Positions 42,693 to 54,630 are shown, numbered from the stretch's first letter. The stretch is 64,000 bases of DNA from Tetracentron sinense (GCA_015143295.1 CM026556.1:21824547-21888546); one strand, 5' to 3'. Notes: generated from the letters alone by a model not told the origin. Program-made: numbers and translations.

Positions 42693-42838
42693 CTACACAC
42701 CAGGGGTTTTGTACCAGTGGTAGTGTGTCTCCCTTTGGGGAGGACTGACTCGTGTTCAAGTCCCGGTGTGGCTGCTTTTGAGCGCTAACCCCTGACATAG
42801 ATAGATAAATGATGTGGTTGCCTACCAAAAGAAAAAAA
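42693..42838 (+). mobile_element. tRNA-derived SINE with 13-bp target duplication
   Basis: Contains an A-box-like TACCAGTGGTAGTGTG (42722) and a B box GTTCAAGTCCC (42754-42764) with tRNA-like spacing of about 33 bp, then a short body and an A-rich tail. Perfect 13-bp duplication AACATCCATTTAC (42680-42692 and 42839-42851). Polymerase III promoter architecture is established for such SINEs. Confidence 0.92.
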
Positions 42839-43679
42839 AACATCCATTTACATAACATAGATTGATTCATACATGGTAGCCCATATGAATCCCAAACCCT
42901 AGCAATCCTTGTGCTTGTAAGCTTAATCCCATCTGACCAGGTGCATTTCCCTATTGTACCCTTTGCCTTGCCATAAGAGTCGCTGTAAAAGGCTTTCCAA
43001 TCGATTTTCAATGAATGTTAACATTCTGCATTGTGAAATGGGACATGTAGAAAATCAGAAGTCTGGAGAGGGCACTCTTAATAAGTGTTAAAACATTTAC
43101 GGATGGTTTTAGGTGGCGTTTGGTTTGGATTTTATTTGCAAAAATCAATTGTGATAAGAATTGATTGTGTGAAATTTATTGGCAAATAATCACTTTTACA
43201 AATAATGGTTTTCGGGGAGTACGAAATTGAGAGAATTTTATCAGCCAAAATACATTGTGATAAGAGTTGAAGCTTGGGAGAACATCTTAAGCAATAACAT
43301 TGTTGCGCCAACCCCTAGTGTTAGTGTTAACTCAGCTAGGATTTTATTAAAAAGACGAACTAGTTACTTGCTTGAAGCATGTGTTGTGCATGAGAGGATT
43401 CAGATTCTTTTTGGTGGAGCCAAAGGAACTATTTATTGCATTGTTTGATTTTAGACTTGTTTTTGTTTTCATTTTTCAGCAAACTATTATGGCTCTTCCC
43501 TCGGTTTGTTTGTTTGCTTCATCACAATTACCAAGTGCTGTTTTTTTAATTGTTCCATTTTTGCTTATATGATCATTAAGCTTGATTCGTTCACTGTTGG
43601 AGTTTCCTTCTTTATTTTGGCCAATATATAGACATGTTTACAACTAGTCTATTTTCAAAAGTTTGTACTATGTTTAAGG

Positions 43680-43944
43680 CAGGTTTGGCATCACTCCCAA
43701 TGAACAATTCTCTATTCTCAATTCTCAGGAAATTGAAACTTATGCTCCGTTTGTTTCCAAGTAAAATAGAGGAAAACAAATGAATTTCACCGAAAATGTT
43801 AGTTGCCCTAACAAAAGTACACATGCAAAATGACATTTTCCATGAAATTCATTTGTTTTCCCCTATTTTACCTCAAAACAAACGGAGCATTAAAACTTTC
43901 TATTCCCATAGAGAAATGTTCTTGGGAGTGATACCAAATGGGCA
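43680..43944. mobile_element. MITE (outer) containing a second MITE
   Basis: Left arm TTTGGCATCACTCCCAATGA then ACAATTCTCTATTCTCAATT; right arm AGAAATGTTCTTGGGAGTGA then TACCAAATGGGCA, its near reverse complement. The MITE at 43743-43889 lies in its centre. The outer element alone is about 115 bp. Ends not confirmed by a target duplication. Confidence 0.75.
43743..43889. mobile_element. MITE (inner), 147 bp, TTA target duplication
   Basis: TGCTCCGTTTGTTTCCAAGT then AAAATAGAGGAAAACAAATG is mirrored by CATTTGTTTTCCCCTATTTT then ACCTCAAAACAAACGGAGCA. TTA flanks both sides (43740-43742 and 43890-43892), as for Tourist/Harbinger MITEs. Centre about 50 bp. Confidence 0.88.
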
Positions 43945-43949
43945 TTGTC

Positions 43950-44089
43950 AGCCCGGAATAGCCTGGTGGTGATGTATGCCCTCGATAGGAGGGAGGTCAC
44001 AGGTTCAACCCGTGAGAGAGAGTTGAGCGTGGTGTTTCCTCACCTGGAACAAATACTAACCCCATCGGACCAATAAAGTGCAAAACACA
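43950..44089 (+). mobile_element. Second tRNA-derived SINE
   Basis: Has an A-box-like TAGCCTGGTGGTGATG (43957) and a B box GGTTCAACCC (about 44012-44021), followed by a short body ending near AAAGTGCAAAACACA. ATTGTCA occurs on both sides (43944-43950 and about 44090-44096), a plausible 7-bp duplication. It is a different family from the SINE at 42693. Confidence 0.75.
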
Positions 44090-44220
44090 ATTGTCATCTT
44101 GCTTTAGAACTCAAAACAGAGGCCGATGTTCATAGAATGACTACCCATGGCCCTCTGTAGTTTTTAATTGTCACTAATAGCTGATCACTCAATTGAAATT
44201 TTGAAATGGCGTACGCGACA

Positions 44221-44531
44221 GTGTATTACTCGGCCTTGGCTTGCCTCTGGCGAAGCCAGAAAGGGCTTATCTCGGGGTTCCATAGAAGAGGTGACATATG
44301 GTGGAGAAGTCAAAATCATGGGGCCCATGATTTTGACTTCTCCACCTATAATAAGACATGTGGTGATTAGTGTGTGAGAATAAGGGTGTGATATATCAAA
44401 TGGGGAGAAATCAAAATTGTGGGGGAGAAAATGGAATGACTTCTCTCCACTTTTACGCCAAGCCAAGTGTCGCACAATGTATGGAACCTGAGAGCCCTTT
44501 CTCGCCAGAGACAATCCGAGGCCGTATTACT
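44221..44531. mobile_element. MITE with a perfect 47-bp central palindrome
   Basis: Left end TATTACTCGGCCTTGGCTTG then CCTCTGGCGA; right end CTCGCCAGAGACAATCCGAG then GCCGTATTAC, its near reverse complement. Inside, 44300-44346 is a perfect palindrome: GGTGGAGAAGTCAAAATCAT, a GGG-C-CC centre, and ATGATTTTGACTTCTCCACC. Frames at 44168-44377 and 44185-44514 are shadows of the repeat. Confidence 0.85.
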
Positions 44532-44649
44532 CTTTAACATCTTCAGCTGTTTTGTACTGCCAATTATAAAAATAAATTAAGTAATTAGATGTAACATGAT
44601 CTAATAGTAGCGAATTGACGAAGAAACCAAATCTTCTACTGTGATAACC

Positions 44650-44935
44650 GGATTTGCCACCTTTTTGATATTCTTTAACTGTGGTTAAGATTTACTCATC
44701 TTTAGGATTCACCTACACATCCTTGGTTTTTAGAAAAAATAATGATTTTTTTTAAAATTAAAAAACTGTTTTAAAGGTTTTTTTAATATTAAAAAAAGAA
44801 TTAATATTTTTTTTCTAAAAACTAAGGATGGGTGGGTGAACCCTGGGATAAGTGAATCTTAACCACAGTTAAGAGGTGTCAAAAATGGACATGTGGCGAC
44901 CTCAGGGGAGATAACCGGATTTTCCAAATCGGATT
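44650..44935. repeat. Foldback repeat, CCCTAAGGGTT family
   Basis: Left arm ACCGGATTTGCCACC, TTAACTGTGGTTAAGATTTA and ATCCTTGGTTTTTAGAAAAA; right arm TTTTTTCTAAAAACTAAGGA, GTGAATCTTAACCACAGTTA and GGAGATAACCGGATTTTCC. This copy has diverged from CCCTAAGGG (AACCCTGGGATAAG). Confidence 0.75.
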
Positions 44936-45119
44936 ATCACCGTAGAGGGATTTGGTCTCATTGAAGAACTCTTAAAAGGACAAGGTGTTGTTGTTTGAAC
45001 GGTCAAGATCGATGCACATGTGCAACGCAAAAAAGCGCGTAACAACACAAGTATGATAATACTGGAATTATAGCAAAACGATGAGGGTAAAACTGTAAGA
45101 GTAATCCTTTTAAAGAAGA

Positions 45120-45420
45120 TTAGGGTTTTGTGCTGTTCTATATATATACAAGTAGAAGCCCTACCAATGCTTACAACATCTCGTTCTTCCTTCTTCTTCT
45201 TCTTCTTCTTCGTCTTGCAGCAGCGATTAGGGTTCGTATCTTTTGATTTCTTTTCTCGTTTATGTGATTTTACATGGTTTTTGTGATTCTAGGGTTTAGG
45301 GTTTCCTTAATGATTATGCAGAATCTCTCTTTCTTTGAAGTAGTGATGAAGGGGGCTGTGATGAGTAAGAATGTCATGCACCACTCTGATTTAATTTGTG
45401 CTGATAATTGACTCAAAACC
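45120..45420 (+). ncRNA. Possible small transcribed locus (snoRNA-like or 5' leader)
   Basis: A TATA box (CTATATATATACAAG, about 45140) is followed by a leader like that of plant ribosomal-protein or snoRNA genes: GAAGCCCTACC, a CTT repeat and GCAGCAGCGATTAGGGTTCG, and an intron-like stretch ending ATTATGCAG (45321). After it lie C-box-like GTGATGA (twice, 45342 and 45357) and D-box-like CTGA (45387 and 45400). The only frame is about 22 codons (MKGAVMSKNVMHHSDLICAD). No known guide sequence was matched, so the call is tentative. Confidence 0.25.
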
Positions 45421-46804
45421 ATAGATCTGAGCTCCCAACTGCTTTTATTTTATTTTTTATATTTTCTGATTTTTTTCCTTGGGTTGAAATTGGGAGAACT
45501 TGTTTTTATTATGAATGTCTTGTAATTGATTTTTTTTCGAAAGATTAGATTTAGATTTGGAGCAGTTAGAAGAAGGAACCAAGTGATGCGGTCTTTTAAT
45601 TAAAAGACCAAACCATGATGCGGACCGTACAGCAAATAAAATTGCTTTTGGGGATTAAATTTGGTTTCTGATGGTTCCATCTTCTATGCAATCCTCTTCT
45701 CAACTCTTGTATAAATGGGTTCACGAATGAAAACCCAAAACTAATCCTATGAGAGCACCTTAAAGCTGGTTGAATAAGCATAGATATAAAATAAATTAGC
45801 TATGTTTTGAAATATGTGACATTTAAGTTTTTTTTTTTTATTGGTGAAAGTTCAATAGACATTAGACACAAAACACATCTTTCGCTCGCAGTCTCAAAAA
45901 TCGGTTTGGTGAGTTTACATACTCACCAAGTTTAGTGAGTATTATCAAAGTTAAATCTTTCTCACCTTTGGTCTACACAAATATTAAAATAAGGTTTCTT
46001 TCTCTTCATTTCTTTTTTTTTGGTCCCACACAAACAATAAAATAATATTTTTCTCTTTTTTCCTTTTTGTTTTCCCACACAATTGATAAAATATTGTTTG
46101 TCTTTTCTCATTTTTTTTTTTGGTTAAAATGGTGAGACTGTTGGGAGTGTTTTAAAATAGTGGTTCACCAAAATCACTTTATGTGAGTTTTGGTTATTTT
46201 GGTGAGTGAAATTTGGTGAGGCTGCTAGGAATCCTCTTAAGGAGGCATACCTACAATGAGAAAAACCATGTGGGACTATGTAGACTAAGGTCTACACACA
46301 TTAGCATTTTGGCTTTTTTTTTTTTTGACACAACTTACACACTCACACAAAGCCAAAGTTAAGTTTGAATATCATATTTAATTTAATAAATATGTTTTAA
46401 TTTTTTGATTTTAAATGTTATTAATAAAATTTAACTGGTTATAAGGAGTCATTTTTTCTCTGGCACAAAGTCTAGTGCATTTGGGTGAGTTAATGAGATG
46501 TGTCAATGTTTGAAAACCCAGACAGGAGTCAAAGGGACACTGACACTGACCCGATCAATGGGGCGGGTTGAAGTTGAAAACGGTTCGAAGCTTTGGGTGG
46601 GGTAAATCCGATTGACCCAATGACATCAAATGATGCCTAGAACATTTAATATTAATATAATAAGTTAAAAAAAGAGTAGAATAACACCTACAATACCCAG
46701 TCTACTTATGATCTTATTATCTTATTAGATACTTTTACGAATGCTTGGTAATTAGAGTTTATTATAACTAATTAAAATACATAATAGTATCTCATAAAAT
46801 GAAA
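45421..46804. other. Intergenic sequence, possible degraded MITE
   Basis: 45886-46231 shows weakly mirrored GCAGTCTCA and TGAGGCTGC ends with GGTGAGTTT / CTCACCAAA words inside, suggesting an old TIR element. The rest is AT-rich, with T runs at 45832 and 46314, and without recognised content. Confidence 0.4.
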
Positions 46805-47600
46805 AAAAAAATTGTGTAAGTGGTAGGGGTGTGACCTTCAATGGAGGGAGGTAGGATATCTAATCCCCTCAAGGTTAAGAGTTGTAGGAGCTCCAGTACC
46901 AAGCTAGCTAACATTGATGTAGATAAGTAATGGCTACACAAAAAAAAATATCTTAAGGGTAATTTTATGCGAAAATGAAAAAAAATAATCTAATTTTCTA
47001 CCAAAATGTTGAAAAAATAAAATACAAATTTAAAATTATCTTAATGATATGTATTGATGAATTTTGCATTATAATCCAAACAAAAGTAAAAAATTATATA
47101 AACCATTGAAATTAATGACAAGAAGTCTATTTTTATTCACTTTGGCTCGACTATCTTTAATTTTTTTATTTTTGGTTCGAGATATACATTTAGGCCGCAA
47201 TGCCGATTGGGTGTTAGTTTCTATTCAGTTAGTGCCGGTGGAAAGTATAAACAAATTCTAATTTTTGTCTCTTCTTCTCCCTCTTAATCAAATTTTTCTT
47301 TGTTATAATGGTTAAATTCCTTTTATTATCAATGATAAAAGTCGAATCCTAGATATAGAAATATAAGGTGAAATAAATAATATTGTCACGAATACAGCAT
47401 ATTAAAAAAAAAAAATTAACCAAATTTGCACATAAGATTGTTGTGAATACAACACATATATTGGTGGAATAATAGAATGAAATCCATATATATATATATA
47501 TATATATTTATTATATTTAATAATTAATTTTTTGGTGGAATAATAGAACCATAAATTTTAGGAGAAAATACATTTACACCCCTTAAGGTTTAGTACCCAA

Positions 47601-47642
<42 letters not shown>
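46805..47642. other. AT-rich intergenic sequence with TA microsatellites
   Basis: GTGTAAGTGGTAGGGGTGTGAC ... GAGGGAGGTAGG (46814-46855) recalls a SINE head but no B box is clear. TA repeats occur at 47490-47509 and 47610-47642; the latter abuts the long-TIR element. Confidence 0.45.
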
Positions 47643-47646
<4 letters not shown>

Positions 47647-48859
47647 AAGGGATTCGTAGACATATGAAAAAGAACATATAAGTACACATATACTTACAAT
47701 CGATAGATCTCCCGATCTAACAGCCACAATCGCGCACCTTTTTATATGTGAAAGGGTATTTAAGGAAATTGAATATTTTTTAAAAGATACTCTCTATCTT
47801 TAGTTTCCTAAGAGAAACACGATGTCCTCTCTCCCCTCCGGCATTCTCTCTCTCTCCATCGCCGTGTTATTTCCTTCGTTTTATCTCCGAGAAGGCCATA
47901 ACTGAATGAAATCATGGCAAGGCCACCCCCGTTTCTTGAACTTCTGACATCTTGCTTGCTTGCTACCGTCACTCCCCTGCTTGCCGCCTGCAAGCCCTCC
48001 CTAGCACTTCTACCACCAAATTCTGCAAAACTTCCGTCCAAATTCTGCAAAATTTTAGTATTCGCCACAGAGAAAGTGATGAATACTATAGTCCTAACCT
48101 CTACAGGAGCCCCCCACCCCCGTCTTCTAGAACCTTGTCAGTAAGAACAATTTATCATCCATAATACTTCTACATTAAATTTATATCCGAACAAGTATCA
48201 AGTCTACATGCTTTTATACTTACACATACTATTTTATTACATTTGTATTTCAGTGGTACCGGTGATGTTTTGATGGATTTGGATGAAGAAGTGAAGCTAC
48301 TTGCTTGGCCTCTCTTTTATTACCCACAACCTTCTAAGCAATGAGAGTCCCCATAACATGGCCAACCAACAGTAAAATATATAGAAAAAATGACAATGAA
48401 AATCCAGATTATCATCTGCATCCTGACTTATCCCGACTTTTATGTGGTTGTGATCATTCATGTCAATGGATTTGTTTTGAGGAACACAGAGTTGAACTGA
48501 GAATAGTGCTTTGTTGAAATGTTTTGCCTTGGTACCGAGGTACTCACTTTATGTCACAGAAGAATAGGGAGGGTTGGTGGGGGTCAACTAGCCTTGTGTG
48601 GATCTCTAATTTCAACTGCCCAATTTGGATATGAGGAAGAGAGAGAAAGATACAGAGTGGGGAGTTGGATCTCCCGAAGAGGAAGGAAGAGACGAGAGGC
48701 GTGATAGATAGAAACTAGTCTCTTAAAAAATTGAAATCCCTTAAATGCCCTTTCATACATAAATGGGTGATGTTATGGTAACCGTTAGATTTCTCCATCC
48801 AATGGATGTATGCATGTGTGGACATATATGTTCTATTTCATATGTCTATGGATCATTTC
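47643..48859. mobile_element. Long-TIR element with unexplained internal sequence
   Basis: Left end GGGAAGGGATTCGTAGACAT, ATGAAAAAGAACATATAAGT; right end ACATATATGTTCTATTTCAT, ATGTCTATGGATCATTTCCC: near-perfect inverted repeats, with weaker matching to about 150 bp in (GAGAGAAACACGATGTCCTC / mirrored near 48690). Both flanks are TA microsatellite, so the target duplication cannot be read. The core has a higher GC content and a minus frame (47808-48068, MANTKILQNLDGSFAEFGGR) that I do not recognise; it may be a captured gene fragment. Long TIRs suggest a Mutator-like (Pack-MULE type) element. Confidence 0.65.
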
Positions 48860-48903
48860 CCATATATATATATACTAGCGGGTGGCACGTGCGATGCCGT
48901 GAA

Positions 48904-49012
48904 AGCGAGGGGAATGAGTTAACCATAGTTAATAGGAGTTAAAAGGGACACGTGTTAACCCGCGGGTGTGATTGAACCCTCCCCGAGTTCAATCGCGATT
49001 GACTGTGATTCT
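48904..49012. repeat. Half copy of the foldback family
   Basis: TTAACCATAGTTAATAGGAG, AAAAGGGACACGTGTTAACC, GTGTGATTGAACCC and TTCAATCGCGATTGACTG match one arm of the copies at 18880 and 31700. The other arm is absent. Confidence 0.75.
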
Positions 49013-49898
49013 ATTATTTAAATAGATACATGAGGGTTGTTTGGGAATTAAAGTAAAACATTAAAATAAAGTTTTGTTTCATATAAGGGTAGTTTAGGAA
49101 TTTCAGAAAATTCAGGCTACGCCTGCCTCTCCCATTATAATAGTATATATATATATATATATATATGATCATAGTGAATTTATAGAACCTACCTAGTTAG
49201 TAAGACAATAATTATAACTTCTAATTGTAGATTAATGATCCCCCGAATAGTTTGGCTGTCATTGTTAAACTTGTTTTGCCTTTATATAGCTGGTAGTTTT
49301 TAACAAATTTGGAGTTTTAGGGCCAAACATTTCAAATGGATTGATTTACTTTGTTAACCTTTGTTAGAAGTTTTAGATGGAAAAATTGTATTTGATTTGC
49401 ACATCTAAAAAGCAATTTTAAAATTTTCAAAAGTCAACATTGCATTTGGTTTGCACTTACAAAAAGTAATTTATGAAAGTTTTATATATATTATCAAATT
49501 GATACCCAAATATATATATAAAATCCCAGTGAATTTATAGAATCTACTACAAACATAGAAAATCCTAAACTTCGCCAAAATTATGAGATTTAAGATAAGA
49601 ACTAATGCATTTTATTAGGAAAGATTACCATAGAAAATTATTGGGTCTAAGATATGAACTAATGCGTTCTACCAGGAAAGATTATAGTCATACAAGGACT
49701 GTAATTTAAATCAACCAAGAAAGATAATAGTCATGCATTTTAGTAGGAGAAATATATGCAAATCCTCATATTGAACTTAGTGGAATTAAACGATACCCAA
49801 ATTGAGAGGGAACTCGAGTGGGGGTAGTGAAGAGAGCAAGGGTTTCGTTATGTGAAACACTGAAAAAAAAAGGGGTGTTGATAAGTTATATACTATCA
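49013..49898. other. Intergenic sequence, nothing recognised
   Basis: AT-rich with TA microsatellites (49143-49166, 49511-49520). A loose two-copy repeat around AGGAAAGATTA(T/C)CATAG... at 49615-49690 is seen; no coding. Confidence 0.45.
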
Positions 49899-50120
49899 TT
49901 TGAGGAGTGTTTTGACAACTTCCCGCTGAAGTAAAAAAAATTAATTTCCTTCGGAAGCAGTCTCCCCAACTTTTCGGGGAAGTTAACAATTGACTTCCTC
50001 AGACTTTTTATTTTCATGGGAAGTTAAATGAAAAATGACAAACCAAACGCTAACTCACTGACTTTTGACTTCATTGAAGCCAGAAGTTATTGGGGGAAGT
50101 TGATCCAAACAACACCTAAA
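49899..50120. mobile_element. MITE, AACTTCCC type
   Basis: Left AGGAGTGTTTTGACAACTTC then CCGC; right GGGGGAAGTTGATCCAAACA then ACACCT, its near reverse complement. Further paired words (GGGGAAGTTAAC / TTAACTTCCC) lie inside. Frames here are too short. The target duplication is not clear. Confidence 0.7.
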
Positions 50121-50420
50121 AATCTATTCATCCAAAATCAACCAAAATAGGAAAAAATAAAATTAAAAAGAAAACTAAGACAAGTTTTTTCGTTTGGTTA
50201 TGGAGCATAAGTAGTCTAATTCAATAATTACTTAGGGCATTCTAATGTGCTTTTTTGAAATTCTAATGTGCTCAAGAGGATTCAAATCAGAATTACATTT
50301 GGATAGTAGTCTCAATGCTGCCAGATTTTCAACACTGACAGAATGCAAATAGGCTTAAACAGTAACAAGCGGTAGATAGTTTGTCCCCGGTTACATTGTC
50401 CCTAGTTACATGCACTATTT

Positions 50421-51255
50421 TAAGCGGTGTTTTAATAACCGGACCGGCCATCGAACTGGTTAGGTGATCGGTTCCCGGTTTCACTGGTTCAACCAATTTG
50501 ACCAGTCGATTCAATTGTTTAAGGTAGAAATAAGACTTTTGAGTGTAGAACCATCTTCTACCGTTCAATTGTTTGAATGTCATGTGTTGACAATTGAAAT
50601 TATAAAAAAAATTGAGGAAAAAAACATTGGGTTTGCATTCCCAAACAAAAAGTTTAACTTGTCTGACAATTTATCATTAACGCTTACTTTCCTCTTCCCT
50701 TCTTTATTGAGTTGGCCTGATAGACATCTTATCTCATTGATTGTAACTTTAGCATCTCTTCCAAAGGTAACACCTCTCTTTCTATGAGAAATTGCCATGG
50801 ATTCTAAAGCTCCAATTGTTCTCTGCGCGTGGGCCGTGGGTGAGCGTTACTGCAATTACCACCTCCTGCAATGCCCTTCTCTCCATAATCTCATCAGTCT
50901 GGCCACCAAATCATGATCTACAATTTTCTGGTTTCCATTCGTCGAGGTCGACTTGCCTAAAGGAGTTAAGAATTTCAGCAGTCTTTTTGCCTTGATCAAG
51001 CTGATGAAGGACTGTTGGTGAAGAGTGTATACATGAAGACAGGTTGATGAAGGTCCTCGCCAAGAAGCTTTCTTTTTATTATTTTTTCTGGCCATTATGG
51101 TAGGAAAGATGACCTGAAATGTAGTTTAGAATGTTTGCAAGAACCGGCCGGTTATTGGAATTCGTTGCCGGTTCAACCGGCCGGTTCTCACGGTTCACAG
51201 GAAAATTGGCCGGTTTTGAATTCATACTGGTTCTGAGGGTTTTGGTAACCGGTTA
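50421..51255. mobile_element. TIR element with ACCGG subterminal words
   Basis: The left end GTGTTTTAATAACCGGACCG is mirrored by the right (GGTTCTGAGGGTTTTGGTAA then CCGG). The left zone has GGTTCCCGGTTTCACTGG; the right has AACCGGCCGGTTATTGG, GGTTCAACCGGCCGGTTCTC and GGCCGGTTTTGAATTC. The middle (50520-51120) is unique and contains frames 50464-50787 and 50856-51095 that I do not recognise. Confidence 0.7.
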
Positions 51256-51362
51256 GGGGTATATGCAAACCCCAACTATTTTGTGCTTATTTTGTGCCTA
51301 AAAATTGCCTATTAGGGGCATATGCAAACCCCAACTATTTTGTGCCTAAAAATTGTCTATTC
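51256..51362. repeat. Two-copy tandem repeat
   Basis: AGGGG(T/C)ATATGCAAACCC then CAACTATTTTGTGC and CCTAAAAATTG(C/T)CTATT occurs twice (51256 and 51315). The first copy has an extra TTATTTTGTG. Confidence 0.85.
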
Positions 51363-52062
51363 TAACTTCCAGCAGCACTGTTGTGCTGAAATCAGCTCAT
51401 TGATCATGGTTTATATTCACGGTCGTAAAGCATTGATGATGGTTATCGCAAGCAGAAACAATTGTGATCTTTCAACACGCGATCCTATGTAAAAGAAATG
51501 TTCACAGTTATTTATCTGTGACTGTAAATGTTAATTAACCGAGATTAAAAATTACTAAATTAAGACATGTCGAGATAAGCTTAAGATCACAGTTTTTTAT
51601 TAACCGTGATCGTTTCTCCCACGTTTTTTTTGTAATCATGATATTCCTCTATTTGGTTAAAATATTTCTTAATGCAACTCTTACCTCCTATGACTCCTCA
51701 CCATCACTTCTAAATTTATATATGAATAAAATATTACATTCATCCACACACCAACTTGTAAATAATGTAATGTACTTTGAATTTTAAATTGAATAGTAAA
51801 ATTTGTTCATCTATAAAAAAAAAAAAAAAACTATAAATCAATGAATAATATAACACCATAAGACTATATTTTCATTAAATAATATAGTATGATCATAATA
51901 CATATATGCACATAATAATGTAAACAATAATACTTTTCAAGTATTCAACTAGATCTTTTTTAAGTCCTTTTTTTACTTTATCACTATATGTTTCATCACT
52001 CTTAATAAAACAATCAATGATTTTATCATGTATTGTTATTTCATTTATAGTGATGATGTTCC
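51363..52062. mobile_element. Possible CACTA-like subterminal region
   Basis: Between 51414 and 51640 the words TTGTGATC, GTTCACAGTTATTTATCTGT, GATCACAGTTTTTTATTAAC and CCGTGATCG recur in both orientations, a density typical of CACTA subterminal repeats. A terminal CACTA was not found. The frame 51893-52120 (minus) has no recognised domain; it crosses into the LTR at 52063. Confidence 0.35.
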
Positions 52063-52772
52063 TGTTGGACATATATGCCCTCGAAAGCCAATAAGATACT
52101 TTTCTATGTTGATTAGACAAACATCATATTCACATAGCCAACTATAAATGGTATTTATATCAATTACTGTCTCATTTGATGATGACATAAAGTTTCGTCG
52201 GTAATATTGTAGGAAAATCATGCAAAGGTTGCGAGGAGATATGATTTTCTAGTTCCTTGTAAAACTAATATTGTTCAAAGCCTCTAGAATACTGGTTGGG
52301 CGCCGTACTTCATCATGACTTGCACATGTGTAGTTCTATAAGATAGTGTGATGAATCTCATTCACATAGAGTGCTGACTCTTGACTAACATGTGAGTATA
52401 TATAGCAAATACATTATACTGTATGGGGTCACTAGTGGATACCCTATGGAATACACTGTCCGATTGTATTAGAGTTATCCATTCGACAAATTGTCCTTAA
52501 ACCTGAGAGGTTAACATCTTATCAAACATCTGTCTATATAGCTTTAATGTGTCAATCGGTAATGTCCAATACACAGGACTAACTCCCGGTACGTTGGGTC
52601 ATGTATACAATGTTTGGAGAAGTGTGTAAACACTCAATAAGGAATCCACAACTCCTTAATTGAAGATAATGATATCAAGGTGATACTTGTTGAACTGAAC
52701 TGTTAAATCCAGTACTGATGCTTTTCGGTAAAAATGGTTTTTATCGAAGTTGATATTTTTAATATGGAAAAG

Positions 52773-52811
<39 letters not shown>

Positions 52812-54630
52812 CAGTTCTTTTCTAATGTTTCTTCAAAAGTGTTTTGGAGGTTCAGTTCAATGAAAAAGTAATCATGAGAAAGGGTTCTATTCATAAGCTA
52901 GGGACTAGACAGTGGAATTGTTCCAATCCCGAAAGCTTACAAGGGATATCGGAATGTTGAAGGATTCATTTATAAATATATTGTGAGATAGTACTTACAA
53001 GTAATTCTCTAATTTTTGGAGGTTAATTACATTGTGTTAATGGACATTATTGCGATTGGTGGAAGTCCAGGGACATAGATAAAATTCTATGATCCTAATG
53101 GAGTTTTAGGAAAGTGTTTCCTAGTAACAATGCTTCAACCAAAAGGTTAAGCACTTGATCCCACAACCGGAAATAAGAGATTCCTTTAGATCTCACACAC
53201 TAGGACCTTCTTAACATTTTTAATTTAATTATTAATTAATTTCTCTAAGTAATCACTATATGGTATAGTGAAGGTCTAAAAGGTAAAATCACATTGAATG
53301 TGATAAACCAAATGGGTAAGACCCATTAGAGATTTTGATAAAAGATCAAAAGGATCACCGTTAGGGTTTAGAACCCTAAGGGGTGTGTGGAAGTGGGGCC
53401 CACCTAGGGGTGGGACGCCCACTTCAAGGAGTAACCTTATTTTAATTGGTTTCTAACTAATAACTCCTTATTGGATAAGGTTAGTTAGTTAATTAGTTAC
53501 TAATTAAAGATTTCCTAATTGTTAGATATTCCATTATTAGTTACTAATTAAAGATTCCTTATTGGTTAAGGATAAGACTAGTTAGTTACTAATGGATAAT
53601 GTTAGTTTCTTTTAAGATTAATCTTAATTGGATTAGGAGAATAATCATTAAGGAAACAATTGATGAATCCTAATTGGATTAGGATAAGGTTGAGGAAACC
53701 TAATTGGATTAGGATTAGGAGTCTTGGGTTGCAAGCAACCCAAGCTTGCCTATATATATATGAGTGGACACCCATCTCTTAGAGAGATATCCCATACGGC
53801 CAGCTCTCTCTCTCCTTCCTCAAATCTCATGCCCTCCCCTCTTCTCTCTCTAGGAGTGTACGGTCACCCATCTCTCTCTTCTTTTGTGCTCTAGTTTGAA
53901 TATCAAGAAGAAGGAGATCAAGCCATCTTGATTCATCAAGAAATGTGTAACGACCCCAAAATCCCACAAGGCTAAAATAGGACTTTGGAATCGCTACATT
54001 ACTTAAACCTGCTTACAAACCATGCATACAAGGCTACTACACGAGTCTCCCAAAAATTAGAGTAATAAAATTCCGATATATAAACCCAATCCAACTTGCA
54101 CAAGTCTAAGGTCTATATATACAACTCACAATGAACCAACAAGTCTGATACACAACTCACAATGAACCAACAAGTCTGATACACAACTAATAAGAAGTCT
54201 ACTGAGCAACATCCTCTAAAAGTCAAATACAAAACTCTCTCAATGAAAAGAAATGTAAACTAAGAGGTGTAGCCGCCCAAGTCTCCGGCTCCCTCCTCGG
54301 CAGGCTCACCTTCACCTCCTTCCTCGAGGTAAGTCTCCTCAACCCACGGCTCCGCCGTGTACTCCTGCTCTAAACCTGCCAAGACAAAGTCCGGCTGAGT
54401 ACAAAGGTACTCAGTGTATATAAAATCTAACCAACAATAATGATATACCTGCACTTAGTCAGAAACATATCCAATAGCATAATAACATAATCAGAGTGCG
54501 GAAGAACGTGTGCGCATATACATCATATCATCACCTTGACTCGTGTACTTGTGAGAATCTTAGACTTAGAAAACCATACACTTATGAGGTACTTATGCTT
54601 ACGAGACCACGTGCTTGTGAGATGCTTATG

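Noticed and set aside
42754..42764. B box suggesting a tRNA gene
   Set aside because: No acceptor stem or anticodon arm can be formed, and the A-tail with a 13-bp duplication shows a SINE.
50464..50787. Frame of 107 codons in the ACCGG element
   Set aside because: Begins in subterminal repeats and has no transposase motif; its mirror frame (50580-50798) is equally long, which suggests chance.
53450..53730. Repeated TAATTGGATTAGGA-like words as a separate satellite
   Set aside because: Only a few loose copies, within the U3 of the copia-type LTR. Not a distinct array.
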